From NCBI RefSeq assembly GCF_010550675.1, contig NZ_JAAGOA010000013.1:62001-126000 (forward strand): DNA of 64,000 bases. Reading direction: 5' to 3'. A model generated the notes under the pieces. The model saw nothing but the letters and a program-made list of their open reading frames with translations, was not told where the DNA came from and did not search any database. This document shows, piece by piece, positions 54,484 to 63,351 of the stretch. Both the position numbers and the translations under genes were made by a program. Every line of letters begins with the position of its first letter. Within the stretch, counting starts at the first letter, position 1. Source of the stretch: Phytoactinopolyspora halotolerans. GTDB taxonomy: Bacteria; Actinomycetota; Actinomycetes; Jiangellales; Jiangellaceae.

Positions 54484-55680
54484 ATGAGCCAAGAGCCCGT
54501 TCCCGAGTCGCTGCCGGAGCACCGAGCACCACGGCCGCGTCCTCCAGGTGGACCACCGCCTCCTCCTGACACGCCGTACTCCCCCGGCGGGGTGGGGAGT
54601 CACGGCCCGGATCCATCCGCTGACGACACCAGAACGGATACCGACACCCATACCGTTACCAAGACCGAGACCGACACGGGCGCGGGCGCACCGGGTGGGC
54701 GGCACGGGAACGCAGCCGTGCGCACGCGCCCAGGTCCTCGGTCGAAACGCGCCATGCAGGGAGCCGGACGGCGCCGCCGCGCCCGCCTGGCGCGGCTGGA
54801 CCTTAAGGTCTCGCCGTACGCCTACGTGGCGCCATTCTTCATCCTCTTCGCGATCTTCGGCCTGTACCCGTTCCTCTATACGATCTGGATCTCGCTCACG
54901 AACGAGTCACCGATCAATCCGGAGACCGACTTCGTCGGGGTGGACAACTACACCCGGCTGTTCGGAGACGACCGGTTCTGGGCCGCGGTGGTCAACACCT
55001 TCGGCATGTTCGTGCTCGCCACCGTCCCGCAGCTGTTGATGGCTCTGGTGCTGGCCAGCTGGCTGAATCGGAGGCTGCGAGGCCTCACGTTCTTCCGGAT
55101 GTCCATCGCGATGCCGATCGTGACCTCCACTGCGGTCGTCGCGCTCGTCTTCGGCATGTTCTTCGCCCGCGACTACGGGCTGATCAACGGGATCCTGGGG
55201 AATTTCGGCGTAGACCCGATCAACTGGCGGGCGAGTCAGTGGACATCCTGGCTGGCGATCTCGGCCATGGTGGACTGGCGCTGGACCGGCTACAACGCAC
55301 TGATCTATCTCGCCGCGATGCAGGCGATCCCGCGCGACATCTATGAAGCCGCCGAGATCGACGGCGCGTCCAGGGTGCGGCAGTTCTGGCGGATCACGAT
55401 CCCACTTCTCACCCCGACGATCATCTTCACCGTCATCATCTCCACTATCGGCGGGCTGCAGCTGTTCACCGAGCCGCTGATGTTCACCAGCGGGTCCGGA
55501 GCGCTCAGCGGCGGCACCACCGGCCAGTACCAGACCATCACCATGTACCTGGTTCAGACCATGCGCACGTTCAACCAGTGGGGTTACGCCGGTGCGATCT
55601 CGCTGGTCCTGTTCCTGATGATCGTGCTCGTCTCCGCCATCAACTTCCTCCTCGTCCGCAGGCTCGGATCGGACAGGTAA
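54484..55680 (+). CDS. cebF: cellobiose ABC transporter permease CebF, with long N-terminal extension
   Basis: 398 residues; about 95 more than usual. The extension (residues 1-105) is Pro/Gly/Arg/Thr/Asp-rich and ends in a basic stretch. The MalF-like membrane domain follows with six helices from YVAPFFILFAIFGLYPFLYTIW. The EAA loop is EAAEIDGASRVRQFWRITIPLLTPTI, which contacts the ATPase. GGAGGA lies 9 nt before ATG 54484, supporting the long form; an internal ATG at 54754 would give a standard-size protein. The ATPase (MsiK in streptomycetes) is not in this window and is usually encoded elsewhere. Confidence 0.9.
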   Translation: MSQEPVPESLPEHRAPRPRPPGGPPPPPDTPYSPGGVGSHGPDPSADDTRTDTDTHTVTKTETDTGAGAPGGRHGNAAVRTRPGPRSKRAMQGAGRRRRARLARLDLKVSPYAYVAPFFILFAIFGLYPFLYTIWISLTNESPINPETDFVGVDNYTRLFGDDRFWAAVVNTFGMFVLATVPQLLMALVLASWLNRRLRGLTFFRMSIAMPIVTSTAVVALVFGMFFARDYGLINGILGNFGVDPINWRASQWTSWLAISAMVDWRWTGYNALIYLAAMQAIPRDIYEAAEIDGASRVRQFWRITIPLLTPTIIFTVIISTIGGLQLFTEPLMFTSGSGALSGGTTGQYQTITMYLVQTMRTFNQWGYAGAISLVLFLMIVLVSAINFLLVRRLGSDR

Positions 55681-55691
55681 GGGGATCTGAC

Positions 55692-56597
55692 ATGACTGTG
55701 ACCATGTCCACTCGACCGTCGCAAACCTCCCGCAGGCGACGGCCAAAAGGCGGGCACGAGGCGGGGGCTACGGTCCGACGGGCCAGCCCATTGACCATCG
55801 GCGGCCTGATCATCGCGGCAGCGCTGTCGATCGCACCGCTGTACTGGATGCTGGTGGTGGCCTCCCGGACGAGCAACTCGGCGTACCAATGGCCTCCGGC
55901 GTTGCTGCCCGGTGGGAACCTCGGAGAGAACATCCAGCGGGTGCTGGACAACCCGGACGCCGCGATTTTCCGCGGCATCGTGAACTCGTTCATCGTCTCC
56001 GGCACGATCACCGTCTCGACCGTGTTCTTCGGCGCCCTGGCCGGCTTCGCCTTCGCCAAGCTTCGCTTCCGCGGGAAGAACGCCCTGCTGCTCGCGGTCC
56101 TGGTGACGATGATGGTGCCGATCCAGCTGAGCATCGTTCCGCTGTACCAGATGATGGGTGAATTCGGCTGGCTCAACGACATCCGGGCCGTCATCGCTCC
56201 ATTCCTGATCAGCGGGTTCGGGATCTTCCTCATGCGCCAGTACAGCATCCAGGCGATTCCGGACGAGCTGATCGAGGCGGCTCGCATCGATGGCTGCTCG
56301 GTCTGGGGCACGTTCCGGCACGTCGCGGTGCCGGCATTGCGCCCGGCCGCAGGGGTCCTCGGCTTGCTGACGTTCATGCAGCAGTGGAACGAGTTCTTCT
56401 GGCCCTTCATCGTGCTGGCCGACCCAGGTAACCCGACCGTGCAGATATCGCTGCGGACGCTGAACTCGGCCTACCACCAGGACCTCTCCCAGATCTTCGC
56501 CGGCATGGTCATCGCGACCGTGCCGCTGCTGCTGATCTTCGTGTTCTTCTTCCGGCAAATCATCAGCGGAATCATGGAAGGTGCTACCAAGGGATGA
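55692..56597 (+). CDS. cebG: cellobiose ABC transporter permease CebG
   Basis: 301-residue MalG-like permease, second half of the sugar channel. Six hydrophobic segments; EAA loop EAARIDGCSVWGTFRHVAVPALRPA, in which Cys replaces the usual Ala. The basic N-terminus (SRRRRPKGGHE) is cytoplasmic. ATG 55692 lies 11 bp after cebF with AGGGG upstream. The stop overlaps the start of bglC (ATGA). Confidence 0.92.
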   Translation: MTVTMSTRPSQTSRRRRPKGGHEAGATVRRASPLTIGGLIIAAALSIAPLYWMLVVASRTSNSAYQWPPALLPGGNLGENIQRVLDNPDAAIFRGIVNSFIVSGTITVSTVFFGALAGFAFAKLRFRGKNALLLAVLVTMMVPIQLSIVPLYQMMGEFGWLNDIRAVIAPFLISGFGIFLMRQYSIQAIPDELIEAARIDGCSVWGTFRHVAVPALRPAAGVLGLLTFMQQWNEFFWPFIVLADPGNPTVQISLRTLNSAYHQDLSQIFAGMVIATVPLLLIFVFFFRQIISGIMEGATKG

Positions 56598-58081
56598 CCG
56601 CCGAACAGCAGGCCAACGTTTCGACGACGAGCGCCGACGCCGAGCCGCTGACGTTCCCGGCCGGATTCCGGTGGGGCACCGCCACGGCCGCATACCAGGT
56701 CGAAGGGGCAGTCGCCGAGGACGGGCGCCGGCCGTCGATCTGGGACACGTTCGCCCACACGCCCGGCAAGATCACCGGGGCGGATACCGGCGACGTCGCG
56801 TGTGATCACTATCGCCGGTTCTCCGACGACGTCCGGCTGATGGCCGAACTCGGGCTCAACTCGTATCGGTTCTCCGTTTCGTGGCCACGCGTCCAACCGG
56901 ACGGTGCCGGCGCGGCTAACCAGGCCGGCCTCGATTTCTACCGGCGCCTGGTGGACGAGCTCTTGGAGAACGAGATCGAGCCCTGGCCGACTCTGTACCA
57001 CTGGGACCTTCCGCAGCCGCTGGAGGACGCGGGCGGATGGCCGGACCGGGAGACCGCGGAACGGTTCGCCGACTATGCCGCGCTGGTGCAGCAGGCGCTG
57101 GGCGACCGCGTTCCACGGTGGACCACGCTGAACGAACCGTGGTGCTCGGCCTTTCTCGGTTACGGATCGGGGGAACACGCGCCTGGACGGCGTGACGGCA
57201 GGTCCGCCGTCCAGGCAGCACATCACCTGATGCTCGGGCACGGCATGGCCGCGCAGGCACTGCGGGCCGCGGACCCGGCGGCCGATGTGGGGATCACCTT
57301 GAACCTGTACGCGATCGCAGCGGCCGGTCCCCACCCCGAGGACGCCGACGCCGCTCGCCGGATCGACGGCCTGGCCAACCGGATCTTCCTCGATCCGATT
57401 CTGCGCGGCGAATACCCGGCCGATGTGGTGGAGGACCTGCGAGACCTGACCGGTTTCGAGCACGTGCACGACGGCGACCTGGCGGCCACCGCTACGCCGC
57501 TGACGTACATGGGCGTGAACTACTACAGCCGGTATGTCGTCGCGGCACCGCGGCCCGCCTCCACCGCCGTCTCGCCGGACGGGGATGGCCGACGGCTCGA
57601 CGGGGAGCACGCTGCCGCATCGTCGTTCCAGCTGGCGTGGCCAGGCAGCGAGCATGTCCGATTCGTCGACGCGGAGGGCCCAGTCACCGCGATGGGCTGG
57701 GAGGTGCATCCGGAAGGGCTGGCCGAGACCCTGCTTCGAGTGCATCGCGAGTACACGCCGCTCCCGTTGTACGTGATGGAGAACGGGGCCGCGTTTCCGG
57801 ACGTCGTCGACGGCGACGGATCGATCGACGACACCGATCGCATCGGCTATCTCGACGGACACCTGGCGGCCTGTCGCAGCGCGATCCAGGCGGGCGTTCC
57901 ACTGCGCGGATACTTCGCATGGTCGCTGCTGGACAACTTCGAGTGGGCCCACGGCTACTCGAAGCGGTTCGGCCTCGTCCACGTGGATTTCGCCACCCAG
58001 CGCCGCACACCGAAGGCCAGCGCTCGCTGGTACGCCGATGTCATCCGTCGGAACGGACTGCCGGGCGAACGCCGACCGTGA
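56594..58081 (+). CDS. bglC: GH1 beta-glucosidase
   Basis: 495-residue cytoplasmic enzyme that cleaves imported cellobiose to glucose. No signal peptide. Family 1 landmarks: FPAGFRWGTATAAYQVEGA (N-terminal signature), WTTLNEPWCSAFLGYG (acid/base Glu, about residue 180), VNYYSRYV, LYVMENGAAFPD (nucleophile Glu, about residue 396) and GYFAWSLLDNFEWAHGYSKRFG. It overlaps cebG by 4 bp, so transport and hydrolysis are co-expressed. Confidence 0.95.
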   Translation: MTAEQQANVSTTSADAEPLTFPAGFRWGTATAAYQVEGAVAEDGRRPSIWDTFAHTPGKITGADTGDVACDHYRRFSDDVRLMAELGLNSYRFSVSWPRVQPDGAGAANQAGLDFYRRLVDELLENEIEPWPTLYHWDLPQPLEDAGGWPDRETAERFADYAALVQQALGDRVPRWTTLNEPWCSAFLGYGSGEHAPGRRDGRSAVQAAHHLMLGHGMAAQALRAADPAADVGITLNLYAIAAAGPHPEDADAARRIDGLANRIFLDPILRGEYPADVVEDLRDLTGFEHVHDGDLAATATPLTYMGVNYYSRYVVAAPRPASTAVSPDGDGRRLDGEHAAASSFQLAWPGSEHVRFVDAEGPVTAMGWEVHPEGLAETLLRVHREYTPLPLYVMENGAAFPDVVDGDGSIDDTDRIGYLDGHLAACRSAIQAGVPLRGYFAWSLLDNFEWAHGYSKRFGLVHVDFATQRRTPKASARWYADVIRRNGLPGERRP

Positions 58082-58083
58082 CG

Positions 58084-58089
58084 CATAAT
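58084..58089 (+). promoter_or_regulatory. possible internal -10 element of cebR
   Basis: CATAAT, one base from TATAAT, lies 6 nt before GTG 58096. The same geometry is seen at other leaderless starts here. It would give cebR its own promoter within the operon. Confidence 0.4.
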
Positions 58090-58095
58090 GACCCG

Positions 58096-59160
58096 GTGAC
58101 CAGCAACCGACGAGACCGCGACGGCCAACGACCGACGTTGGACAAGGTGGCAGCGCACGCCGGAGTCGGGCGCGGCACCGTGTCCCGCGTCATCAACGGG
58201 TCGGCGCATGTTAGCCCGAAGGCTCGCGAAGCCGTTGAACGGGCCATCGCCGAACTCGGCTACGTGCCGAATCTCGCCGCCCGTTCGCTGGTCACCAGAC
58301 GCACGGACGCGGTGGCTCTGGTCGTCTCCGAATCGGAGGCGCGGGTGTTCGGCGAGCCGTTCTTCGCCGGCATCGTCCGCGGGATCAGCTCCACTCTCGT
58401 CGACACCCAGCTTCAACTGTGGCTGGCCATGGCGCAATCAGCAGCGGAGCGGGAGCGCGTGGAACACCACCTCACCCCGCAGCACGTGGACGGTGTCATG
58501 TTGCTGTCCTTGCACGACGACGATCCGCTTCCCGCGCTCGTCGGGCGTCGTGGGCTGCCGTTGGTGCTGGGTGGCCGGCCGACCCACCTGTTACGACAGC
58601 ACACGGCCTCCGACGCGGACGCCCGAGACTGGTTCGTGGACGTCGACAACGCCGGCGGCGCGCAGCAGGCGGTCCAGCACCTGCTCGCGTCCGGACGACG
58701 CACAATCGCGACGATCACCGGCCCACAGGACATGGGTGCCGGTGCCGCCCGGCTTGCCGGCTACCGGGAGGCACATCGTGCGCAAGGGCTGCCCGTTGAC
58801 GAGGCGCTGATCGAGCACGGCGACTTCAGCTACGACAGCGGGGTGGCCGCCATGCGTCAGCTGTTGTCCCGCCGGCCGGATCTGGACGCGGTGTTCGCCG
58901 CAGCCGACCTGATGGCGGCGGGTGCGTTGCGCACGTTGCGGGAAAGCGGCCGACGCGTGCCCGACGACGTCGCCGTGGTGGGATTCGACGACTCCGGGGT
59001 CGCCCGGCAGACTGACCCTACTCTGACCACCGTCCGGCAGCCGATCGAAGAGATGGGCCGTGAGATGGCGCACCTCCTGGTCACCCGCATCTCTGGCGCG
59101 CCGGCGGAGCGGACCGCGCTTGTCCTGGATACGAGCCTGGTGATCCGAGAGTCCGCCTGA
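58096..59160 (+). CDS. cebR: LacI-family repressor, CebR-like
   Basis: 354 residues. The N-terminal LacI HTH is TLDKVAAHAGVGRGTVSRVINGSAHVSPKAREAVERAI with the hinge helix NLAARSLVTRR; the periplasmic-binding-like effector domain covers about 70-350, ending VVGFDDSGVARQTDPTLTTVRQP. In streptomycetes CebR represses ceb genes until cellobiose binds. It probably recognises the two operators at 52722 and 52777. GTG 58096 or 58078 (overlapping the bglC stop) are both possible. Unlike in streptomycetes, where cebR lies upstream of cebE, it is at the end of the operon. Confidence 0.9.
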   Translation: MTSNRRDRDGQRPTLDKVAAHAGVGRGTVSRVINGSAHVSPKAREAVERAIAELGYVPNLAARSLVTRRTDAVALVVSESEARVFGEPFFAGIVRGISSTLVDTQLQLWLAMAQSAAERERVEHHLTPQHVDGVMLLSLHDDDPLPALVGRRGLPLVLGGRPTHLLRQHTASDADARDWFVDVDNAGGAQQAVQHLLASGRRTIATITGPQDMGAGAARLAGYREAHRAQGLPVDEALIEHGDFSYDSGVAAMRQLLSRRPDLDAVFAAADLMAAGALRTLRESGRRVPDDVAVVGFDDSGVARQTDPTLTTVRQPIEEMGREMAHLLVTRISGAPAERTALVLDTSLVIRESA

Positions 59161-59458
59161 ACCGGCGATCCATTTCCACTCCGCAGCCGGCTGGGGCCGG
59201 ATGCACGGCGGCATGCTCGATGCGCAACCGCCGCACCGGACCGATACATGAGTTCGGCGGGTGCCATATCCAGTTGCGGGGAACATCGCCATTCGCCCAG
59301 ATACGGATGTATGGGATCCGCCGAAATGGGCGTATGCAATCCAACGACCATGGCCGACACGCCTCGACGATTTTTCTTGTTCAGCGTGCCATGACCTCAA
59401 ATGATCGGTACCTTAACTGGAGGTGATCACAAAGTCACGACACATGGAGGACGAAACG
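59161..59458 (+). other. intergenic region after cebR, no gene seen
   Basis: About 300 bp. A run around 59370 (GATTTTTCTTGTT) is AT-rich for this genome and may be part of the promoter of the next gene. GGAGGTGATC at 59419-59428 is an unusually complete anti-Shine-Dalgarno complement. Confidence 0.45.
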
Positions 59459-60187
59459 ATGCTACCGGTGGCGAACGCGAACTTCATCGATGAGCTTGGT
59501 GACTCGTTCACAGAGCTCGGCCGCGACGTGGGCGATGGTGCCGTGCGACTGGTCGCCGCACTGGTCATACTCATCATCGGACATTGGATCGCAAAACTCA
59601 TTCAACGACTTGTCACGACTGTTCTGGACAAAGTCGGCGCCGGTCGGCTCACCGAAGCCGCAGGGTTGGAGTCAGCGCTTCAACAAGCCGGCACTTCCGG
59701 CGTTCGACTCATCGGTCAAGTCATCTATTTCCTCGTATTCCTGATATTTGTTCAGCTTGCCGCGGAAGCACTCGGTATCGACCAACTGACGGTGCTTCTC
59801 AGCGATCTGATCGCCTACCTGCCGCTCGTTGTCATCGCACTGCTCGTGCTGTTCGTCGCAGCCGCCATCGCCGAATGGGCGGCCAACTTCGTCCGGCCGT
59901 TCGCGGAAAGCCGGAACGTCGGCTGGGTTGCCACGGTGGTGCGTGTCGGCATTCTGATCATCGGGATCCTGGCGGCCATGGACACGTTGAACTTCGCGCC
60001 GTCGGTCACCTCGAAGGTCGAGAACACGCTGCTGCAGTACCTGCCGCTGTCCATCCTGGTGGCCGGCGCGATCGCGTTCGGCGTGGGTGGCATCAAGACC
60101 GCGCAGCAGTGGTGGGCCAAGTTGGCGCCGCGGCCCAACGGAGGCGACGAGACCACGTCGACCACCCCAGGCTCGTACACCGAGTGA
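59459..60187 (+). CDS. membrane protein with conserved TM-helix repeats (MscS-like N-terminal type)
   Basis: 242 residues, four to five hydrophobic helices (GAVRLVAALVILIIGHWIAKLI, LIGQVIYFLVFLIFVQLAAEALG, LPLVVIALLVLFVAAAIAEWAANF, VGWVATVVRVGILIIGILAAM, LPLSILVAGAIAFGVGGI). The segment LDKVGAGRLTEAAGLESALQQAG between helices is typical of the conserved TM-helix family linked to small-conductance mechanosensitive channels, but the MscS beta domain is absent. ATG 59459 has GGAGGA 7 nt upstream; ATG 59444 and GTG 59423 are in frame. A solute- or tension-gated role is only an inference. Confidence 0.8.
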   Translation: MLPVANANFIDELGDSFTELGRDVGDGAVRLVAALVILIIGHWIAKLIQRLVTTVLDKVGAGRLTEAAGLESALQQAGTSGVRLIGQVIYFLVFLIFVQLAAEALGIDQLTVLLSDLIAYLPLVVIALLVLFVAAAIAEWAANFVRPFAESRNVGWVATVVRVGILIIGILAAMDTLNFAPSVTSKVENTLLQYLPLSILVAGAIAFGVGGIKTAQQWWAKLAPRPNGGDETTSTTPGSYTE

Positions 60188-60254
60188 GCCTGCGACCGGC
60201 ATGATGCCGGCGGAGAGTTGCCACCATCACCATTCAAGATCACCGATCTCACGT

Positions 60255-60290
60255 GGCTGCGGCCGTCCACACGGGTGGGCGGCCGCAGCC
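60255..60290. terminator. bidirectional stem-loop between convergent genes
   Basis: GGCTGCGGCCG (60255-60265) and CGGCCGCAGCC (60280-60290) pair perfectly, with an inner CCAC/GTGG stem. It stands between the 3' ends of the membrane protein and uvrA, so it probably ends both. Confidence 0.75.
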
Positions 60291-60315
60291 GCGTCCGTAG
60301 GTCGTAGGAGCCCCT

Positions 60316-63183
60316 TCAGTCGAGGCCGAGGATCGGACGGAGGAACCGGCCGGTGTGCGACTCGTCGTTCTTCGCCACCTGCTCCGGTGTCCCGGTCGCG
60401 ACGACCGTGCCGCCGCCGGTGCCGCCTTCCGGACCCATGTCGATGAGCCAGTCCGCCGTCTTGATCACGTCCAGGTTGTGCTCGATGACCACCACGGTGT
60501 TGCCCTTCTCGACCAACCCCTGCAGGACGCCGATCAGCTTGCGGATGTCCTCGAAGTGCAGTCCGGTGGTCGGCTCGTCGAGCACGTAAATGGTCCGCCC
60601 GGTGGAACGTTTCTGCAGCTCGGCAGCGAGCTTCACCCGCTGTGCCTCTCCACCGGACAACGTCGGCGCCGGCTGCCCGAGCCGGACATAGCCGAGCCCC
60701 ACGTCCACCAGTGTGCGCAGGTGCCGCGCGATCCGCTGCACCGGCTCGAAGAACTCGACCGCCTCCTCGATCGGCATCTCCAGCACTTCGGAGATGGTCT
60801 TGCCCTTGTAGTGCACCTCGAGCGTCTCCCGGTTGTACCGGGCGCCGTGGCAGACCTCGCACGGCACATAGACGTCGGGCAGGAAGTTCATCTCGATCTT
60901 GATCGTGCCGTCCCCGGAACACGCCTCACACCGGCCGCCCTTGACGTTGAACGAGAAGCGGCCCGGCTGGTATCCGCGGATCTTCGCTTCCTGAGTCTCG
61001 GCGAACAGCTTGCGGATCACGTCGAATACGCCGGTGTAGGTGGCCGGATTGCTCCGAGGGGTACGGCCGATCGGCGACTGGTCGACGTGCACCACCTTGT
61101 CCACCAGGGCCATCCCGTCGATGCGACGGTGCCGGCCCGGGACCGCCTTCGCGCTGTAGAGCTCCTTGGCCAGCGACGTGTACAGGATGTCGTTGACGAG
61201 CGTCGACTTGCCGGAGCCGCTGACGCCGGTGACCGTGACGAAGCAACCGAGCGGGAACGACACGTCCACGCCCTTCAGGTTGTGCTCGCGCGCGCCGACG
61301 ACGGTGAGCGCGCGGTCATTGGTGGGTGGACGCCGCACGGCGGGGATGGGGATGCTCCGCTTACCGGCGAGATACTCCCCGGTGATCGAGTCCTCGCTCT
61401 TCTCCAGTTCCTCCACCGGTCCGCTGACGACGATCTGTCCGCCGTGTTCGCCGGCGCCCGGACCGATATCCACTACCCAGTCCGCGGTGCGGATGGTGTC
61501 CTCATCGTGCTCGACGACGATCAGCGTGTTGCCCAGGTCGCGCAGCCGCACCAGGGTGTCGATCAGGCGGTGATTGTCCCGCTGGTGCAGCCCGATCGAC
61601 GGCTCGTCCAACACGTACAGCACGCCGACCAGGCCGGAACCGATCTGCGTGGCCAACCGGATCCGTTGCGCCTCACCACCGGCCAGCGTCGCGGCCGGCC
61701 GGTCCAGGCTCAGGTAGTGCAGGCCGACGTCCACCAGGAACTGCAGCCGTTCGTTGACCTCCTTCAGCACCCGGGAAGCGATCTGCTGCTCCCGCTCGGT
61801 GAGGGTCAGATCTCGCAGGAAGTCCGCGCACTCGCCGATCGGCATCGCGGCGACCTCGGCGATGCTCTTACCGTTGAGCGTCACCGCGAGCACGACCGGC
61901 TTCAGCCGCGCACCGTTACACGCGTGGCACGGCACCTCGCGCATGAAACCCTCGAACCGCTCCCGGCTGGTGTCGGACTCAGCCTCCGCGTAGCGGCGGC
62001 GGACCCACGGAATCACGCCTTCGTAGGAGGTGTAGTACGAGCGCTCCCGGCCGTAGCGGTTGCGGTACCGGACGTGGATCTGGTCGCCGTACCCGTTCAG
62101 GACGGCGTTCCGGGCCTTTTTCGGCAGCGACTCGAACGGCGCGTCGGTACGGAATCCGATGGTCTCCGCCAGGGCTGTCACCAGTCGCTTGAAGTAGTCC
62201 GAGGTCTGTGCGGGTGCCCACGGTGCCAGCGCCCCGTCGTCCAGGCTGGCGGACGGATCCGGAACCACGAGCTCCTCGTCCACCTCCATCCGCGTGCCCA
62301 GCCCGGAACACTCCGGGCAGGCGCCGAACGGCGAGTTGAACGAGAAGGTCCTCGGCTCCAGCTCCTCGAAGGACAGGTCATCGTACGGGCAGTACAGGTG
62401 CTCGGAGTAGACCCGTTCGCGGTTCTCGTCGTCCTCCGGAAGGTCGACGAAGTCGAGGTTGACCAGGCCGCCGGACAGCCGGAGCGCGGTCTCGACCGAG
62501 TCGGTCAGCCGACGCACCGCCGACGGCTTGACGGTGAGCCGGTCCACCACCACCTCGATGGTGTGCTTCTCCTGCTTTTTCAGCTTGGGGACATCGGTGA
62601 GCTGATAGACGGTCCCGTCGACGCGAGCCCGGCTGTAGCCCTGCGATTGCAAGGTGCGGAACAGGTCGACGTACTCGCCCTTGCGCTCCCGGACCACCGG
62701 CGCGAGCACCTGGAAGCGGGTTCCCTCCTCCAGCTCCACTACCCGGTCGACGATCGATTGCGGCGTCTGCCGCCCGATCGGCCGCCGACACTGGGGACAG
62801 TGCGGCCGACCGGCCCGGGCATAGAGCAGGCGCAGGTAGTCATAGACCTCGGTGATGGTGCCGACCGTGGAGCGCGGGTTGCGCGACGTCGATTTCTGGT
62901 CGATGGAGACCGCAGGCGACAGTCCTTCGATGAAGTCGACGTCCGGCTTGTCCATCTGCCCCAGGAACTGCCGGGCATATGCGGACAGCGACTCGACGTA
63001 CCTGCGCTGCCCCTCGGCGAAGATGGTGTCGAAGGCCAGGCTCGATTTCCCAGAACCGGACAGACCGGTGAACACGATCAGGGAGTCCCGTGGCAGGTCC
63101 AGCGAGACGTCCTTCAGGTTGTGCTCACGCGCCCCCCGTACGACGAGGCGGTCACCCGTGTAAGTGGTGGTCCGTTCGGTCAT
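60316..63183 (-). CDS. uvrA: UvrA, excinuclease ABC subunit A
   Basis: 955-residue damage-recognition ATPase. It has two ABC modules: Walker [15 protein letters not shown] (about residue 38) and [14 protein letters not shown] (about 655), with signatures [15 protein letters not shown] and [15 protein letters not shown] and two Walker B/D-loops ([28 protein letters not shown]). Cys pairs in [26 protein letters not shown] and CEVCHGARY form the zinc modules. Length is normal. ATG 63183 opens next to a short promoter region shared with the divergent MDMPI-type gene; an 18-bp palindrome lies 36 bp upstream. Confidence 0.98.
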   Translation of the reverse strand: MTERTTTYTGDRLVVRGAREHNLKDVSLDLPRDSLIVFTGLSGSGKSSLAFDTIFAEGQRRYVESLSAYARQFLGQMDKPDVDFIEGLSPAVSIDQKSTSRNPRSTVGTITEVYDYLRLLYARAGRPHCPQCRRPIGRQTPQSIVDRVVELEEGTRFQVLAPVVRERKGEYVDLFRTLQSQGYSRARVDGTVYQLTDVPKLKKQEKHTIEVVVDRLTVKPSAVRRLTDSVETALRLSGGLVNLDFVDLPEDDENRERVYSEHLYCPYDDLSFEELEPRTFSFNSPFGACPECSGLGTRMEVDEELVVPDPSASLDDGALAPWAPAQTSDYFKRLVTALAETIGFRTDAPFESLPKKARNAVLNGYGDQIHVRYRNRYGRERSYYTSYEGVIPWVRRRYAEAESDTSRERFEGFMREVPCHACNGARLKPVVLAVTLNGKSIAEVAAMPIGECADFLRDLTLTEREQQIASRVLKEVNERLQFLVDVGLHYLSLDRPAATLAGGEAQRIRLATQIGSGLVGVLYVLDEPSIGLHQRDNHRLIDTLVRLRDLGNTLIVVEHDEDTIRTADWVVDIGPGAGEHGGQIVVSGPVEELEKSEDSITGEYLAGKRSIPIPAVRRPPTNDRALTVVGAREHNLKGVDVSFPLGCFVTVTGVSGSGKSTLVNDILYTSLAKELYSAKAVPGRHRRIDGMALVDKVVHVDQSPIGRTPRSNPATYTGVFDVIRKLFAETQEAKIRGYQPGRFSFNVKGGRCEACSGDGTIKIEMNFLPDVYVPCEVCHGARYNRETLEVHYKGKTISEVLEMPIEEAVEFFEPVQRIARHLRTLVDVGLGYVRLGQPAPTLSGGEAQRVKLAAELQKRSTGRTIYVLDEPTTGLHFEDIRKLIGVLQGLVEKGNTVVVIEHNLDVIKTADWLIDMGPEGGTGGGTVVATGTPEQVAKNDESHTGRFLRPILGLD

Positions 63184-63218
63184 CAGCCGGCTCTCTCCGA
63201 TATCGTCATATTCTCCTC

Positions 63219-63236
63219 ATGCACATCAGTGTGCAT
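63219..63236. promoter_or_regulatory. perfect palindrome between uvrA and the divergent gene
   Basis: ATGCACA-TCAG-TGTGCAT has 7-bp perfect arms. It is 36 bp upstream of uvrA and about 115 bp from the divergent start. It does not resemble the SOS box, so another regulator is implied. Confidence 0.5.
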
Positions 63237-63338
63237 GTCGGCACGCAGGTCAGGCGTACCCATCGCATGGTATGTGCCCTCACCGACAAAGTTGGCGCTC
63301 GTGCGCCGTCTCGTTGGCCGACGCGACGTCGGTCACGG

Positions 63339-63344
63339 TAGGTT
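63339..63344 (+). promoter_or_regulatory. -10 element of the MDMPI-type gene
   Basis: TAGGTT lies 7 nt before GTG 63352, with no ribosome-binding sequence between, so the mRNA is probably leaderless. Confidence 0.5.
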
Positions 63345-63351
63345 AGCGAAC

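Noticed and set aside
60316-63351. LexA/SOS box in front of uvrA or uvrC
   Set aside because: I looked for CGAAC-N4-GTTCG upstream of both genes and found none. The uvrA palindrome has a different sequence.
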